Assembly: GCA_026224775.1 (NCBI GenBank)
Contig: JAMFRP010000037.1
Coordinates: forward strand, 1-42,426
DNA: 42,426 nucleotides
DNA from: Bacteroidota bacterium
Lineage (GTDB): Bacteria > Bacteroidota > Bacteroidia > Sphingobacteriales > Sphingobacteriaceae
Reading direction: 5' to 3'
Shown here piece after piece: positions 40,951 through 42,426 of this stretch. The translations under genes and the position numbers were made by a program. A model generated the notes under the pieces. That model was not told the DNA's origin and did not search any database. It saw nothing but the letters and a program-made list of their open reading frames with translations. How positions within the stretch are numbered: position 1 is the stretch's first letter; each line of letters begins with the position of its first letter.

Positions 40951-42426
40951 ATGAAAGTTATCATTGCCGAAAAACCTTCTGTAGGCCGCGAAATTGCCAA
41001 AGTATTTGGCGCAACTACTAAAAAGGATGGGTATATGGAGGGCAAAGGATATACTTTCACCTGGGCATTTGGCCACTTGCTCCAATTGGCCCCACCTCAG
41101 GAATACGGCTTTTATGGTTGGAATGTGCAAAACCTGCCGATGTTGCCACAAAAATTCAAGCTATCTATCCGCAAGATAAAATCTAAGGATGGTATGATTG
41201 AAGACCCCGGTGTGCGGAAACAGCTGGATATAATTAAAAACTTATTTGATGAGGCTACCGAAATTATTGTTGCTACGGATGCGGGGCGAGAAGGGGAATT
41301 AATATTTCGATATATTTATTATTATCTGAAATGCAAAAAGCCTTTTAAACGGCTTTGGATATCTTCACAAACCGATGAGGCTATTAAGGATGGTTTCAGG
41401 AATCTAAAGCCGGGATCTGATTATGATACCTTATTCAACTCCGCGCATTGCAGGTCGCAATCGGATTGGTTGGTGGGTATGAATGCAACACAGGCGCTGA
41501 GCTTATCTTCAGGTACGAGATCGGTATTATCTCTCGGTAGGGTGCAAACGCCTACATTGGCAATGATCTGCTCACGATACCTCGAAAACAAAAACTTTGT
41601 ACCCGAACCATTTTACCAGGTTAGTATTATGCTTGATAAAAATGGGCAATTGTTTAAAGCAGTTACCGATGAGAAATTTAAAACGAAAGAAGAAGCGCAA
41701 TTAATAGTTGACCAGGTTCAGCCTACGGGAAATATATTGAATGTAGAGGCTAAGCCGAGGAAAGAACCACCGCCGCTTTTACATGATCTGAGCAGCCTGC
41801 AGCAGGAAGCAAATAAAAAGAAAGGTTTCACCGCTGACCAAACGCTAACCTTACTACAGAATTTATACGAAAGTAAGTTGGTTACTTATCCGCGTACAGG
41901 TAGCCGTTATATTGGCGATGATGTTTTCGCGGGAGTGCCAAATCTGATTGAAAAATTGAAAGATCATCCGGAATTGGAGAAACAGGCGAATGTTTTGAGT
42001 GACGCCAAACTGAATAAGCGCAGTGTTAATGCAAAGAAAGTTACGGATCACCATGCGATATTACCTACCGGCGAATTACCTTACCAGCTTTCGCCGGATA
42101 AACAAGCGATCTATGACTTGGTGGCGGGGCGTATGCTGGAAGCTTTTCATCAGGATTGTATCAAGGAGATTACCAAAATTACAGTACAATCGGGTACTAA
42201 ATTTTTTGCAAGCGGAACGGTTATAGGTGTTGCGGGCTGGCGGGCTGTTTTTAATGAACCTGATGAAGAAAAGAAAGAGGAAGAAAATACTTCATTACCC
42301 AAGGTACAACAGGGGGAAGACCTGCCTGTTACTGAAAAAACTTTATTAGAGAAGCAAACCAAGCCCAAACCATTGTATAATGAGGCCAGTTTACTAAAAG
42401 CATTGGAAACAGCAGGTAAGGATATA
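40951..42426 (+). CDS. topB: DNA topoisomerase III (3' end cut by the window)
   Basis: 492 codons visible, open to the window end. Toprim domain at the start (MKVIIAEKPSVGREIAKVFG, IIVATDAGREGELIFRYIYY), type IA core with WISSQTDEAIKDGF, HCRSQSDWLVGMNATQALS, SLGRVQTPTLAMI, active-site Tyr313 in LVTYPRTGSRYIG and the His-containing TDHHAILPTG. It relaxes negatively supercoiled DNA and decatenates intermediates. Bacteroidota often have several topB genes, including ones on mobile elements; nothing else here suggests a second mobile element. The frame is intact as far as visible. Confidence 0.95.
   Translation, partial: MKVIIAEKPSVGREIAKVFGATTKKDGYMEGKGYTFTWAFGHLLQLAPPQEYGFYGWNVQNLPMLPQKFKLSIRKIKSKDGMIEDPGVRKQLDIIKNLFDEATEIIVATDAGREGELIFRYIYYYLKCKKPFKRLWISSQTDEAIKDGFRNLKPGSDYDTLFNSAHCRSQSDWLVGMNATQALSLSSGTRSVLSLGRVQTPTLAMICSRYLENKNFVPEPFYQVSIMLDKNGQLFKAVTDEKFKTKEEAQLIVDQVQPTGNILNVEAKPRKEPPPLLHDLSSLQQEANKKKGFTADQTLTLLQNLYESKLVTYPRTGSRYIGDDVFAGVPNLIEKLKDHPELEKQANVLSDAKLNKRSVNAKKVTDHHAILPTGELPYQLSPDKQAIYDLVAGRMLEAFHQDCIKEITKITVQSGTKFFASGTVIGVAGWRAVFNEPDEEKKEEENTSLPKVQQGEDLPVTEKTLLEKQTKPKPLYNEASLLKALETAGKDI

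Overview
The window reads as a chromosomal segment of a Bacteroidota bacterium, most likely a soil- or plant-type Sphingobacteriaceae such as Mucilaginibacter or a relative (inferred from gene content, not from a marker). The supporting signs are a SusC/SusD pair, a hybrid two-component regulator with AraC output, Bacteroidota-type promoters (TTTG, about 19 bp, TAnnTTTG), A/T-rich start contexts without clear Shine-Dalgarno sequences, and an integrase of the Bacteroidota tyrosine-recombinase type.

Region 1 (1-5382) is ordinary chromosome. It holds the 3' part of a sugar MFS transporter with a secreted GH130 glycosidase or phosphorylase behind it, then purU, a tandem universal stress protein, and a membrane protein with an internal duplication.

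Region 2 (5383-21642) is an integrated element of about 16.2 kb in a tRNA-Lys(CTT) gene. A 72-bp near-identical repeat (5383-5454 and 21571-21642) holds the tRNA promoter and the first 38 nt of the tRNA. The left copy is a dead fragment. The right copy is fused to the original 3' half and rebuilds an intact tRNA. The element therefore replaces the 5' half and promoter of its target gene, not the usual 3' end. It carries a tyrosine integrase, a winged-helix Rep-like protein behind a palindromic operator, an N6-methylase-like protein without a visible catalytic NPPY motif, four tandem paralogous membrane proteins, and about a dozen small secreted, lipo- or membrane proteins of unknown function. 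I see no relaxase, coupling protein, capsid or reverse transcriptase gene.

The most striking feature of the element is its gene-free DNA. Two copies of a 155-nt core (10869-11023 and 12311-12465) fold into the same multi-helix structure. Their helices differ in sequence but keep pairing, and loops, bulges and lengths are conserved. This is the signature of a structured RNA family. A conserved 3' block follows each core. Further elaborate folds lie at 12670-12828, 14257-14418 and 15614-15754. The two core copies and a degenerate third (10544-10613) each lie divergently next to the promoter of a minus-strand gene. I do not recognise this RNA family. It is the best candidate for an undescribed system here.

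Region 3 (21678-40186) is a polysaccharide utilization locus: hybrid two-component regulator, GH2, SusC, SusD, GH31, NahK-like sugar 1-kinase and GH35. A 77-79 bp block is repeated upstream of the GH2 and susC genes. It ends in a -7 box with no -33 box and is a likely operator-promoter for the regulator. The kinase with GH31, GH35 and GH2 suggests a galactose/N-acetylhexosamine-containing glycan, which is inference.

Region 4 (40332-42426) is chromosome again: a DoxX-family membrane protein and the 5' part of topB.
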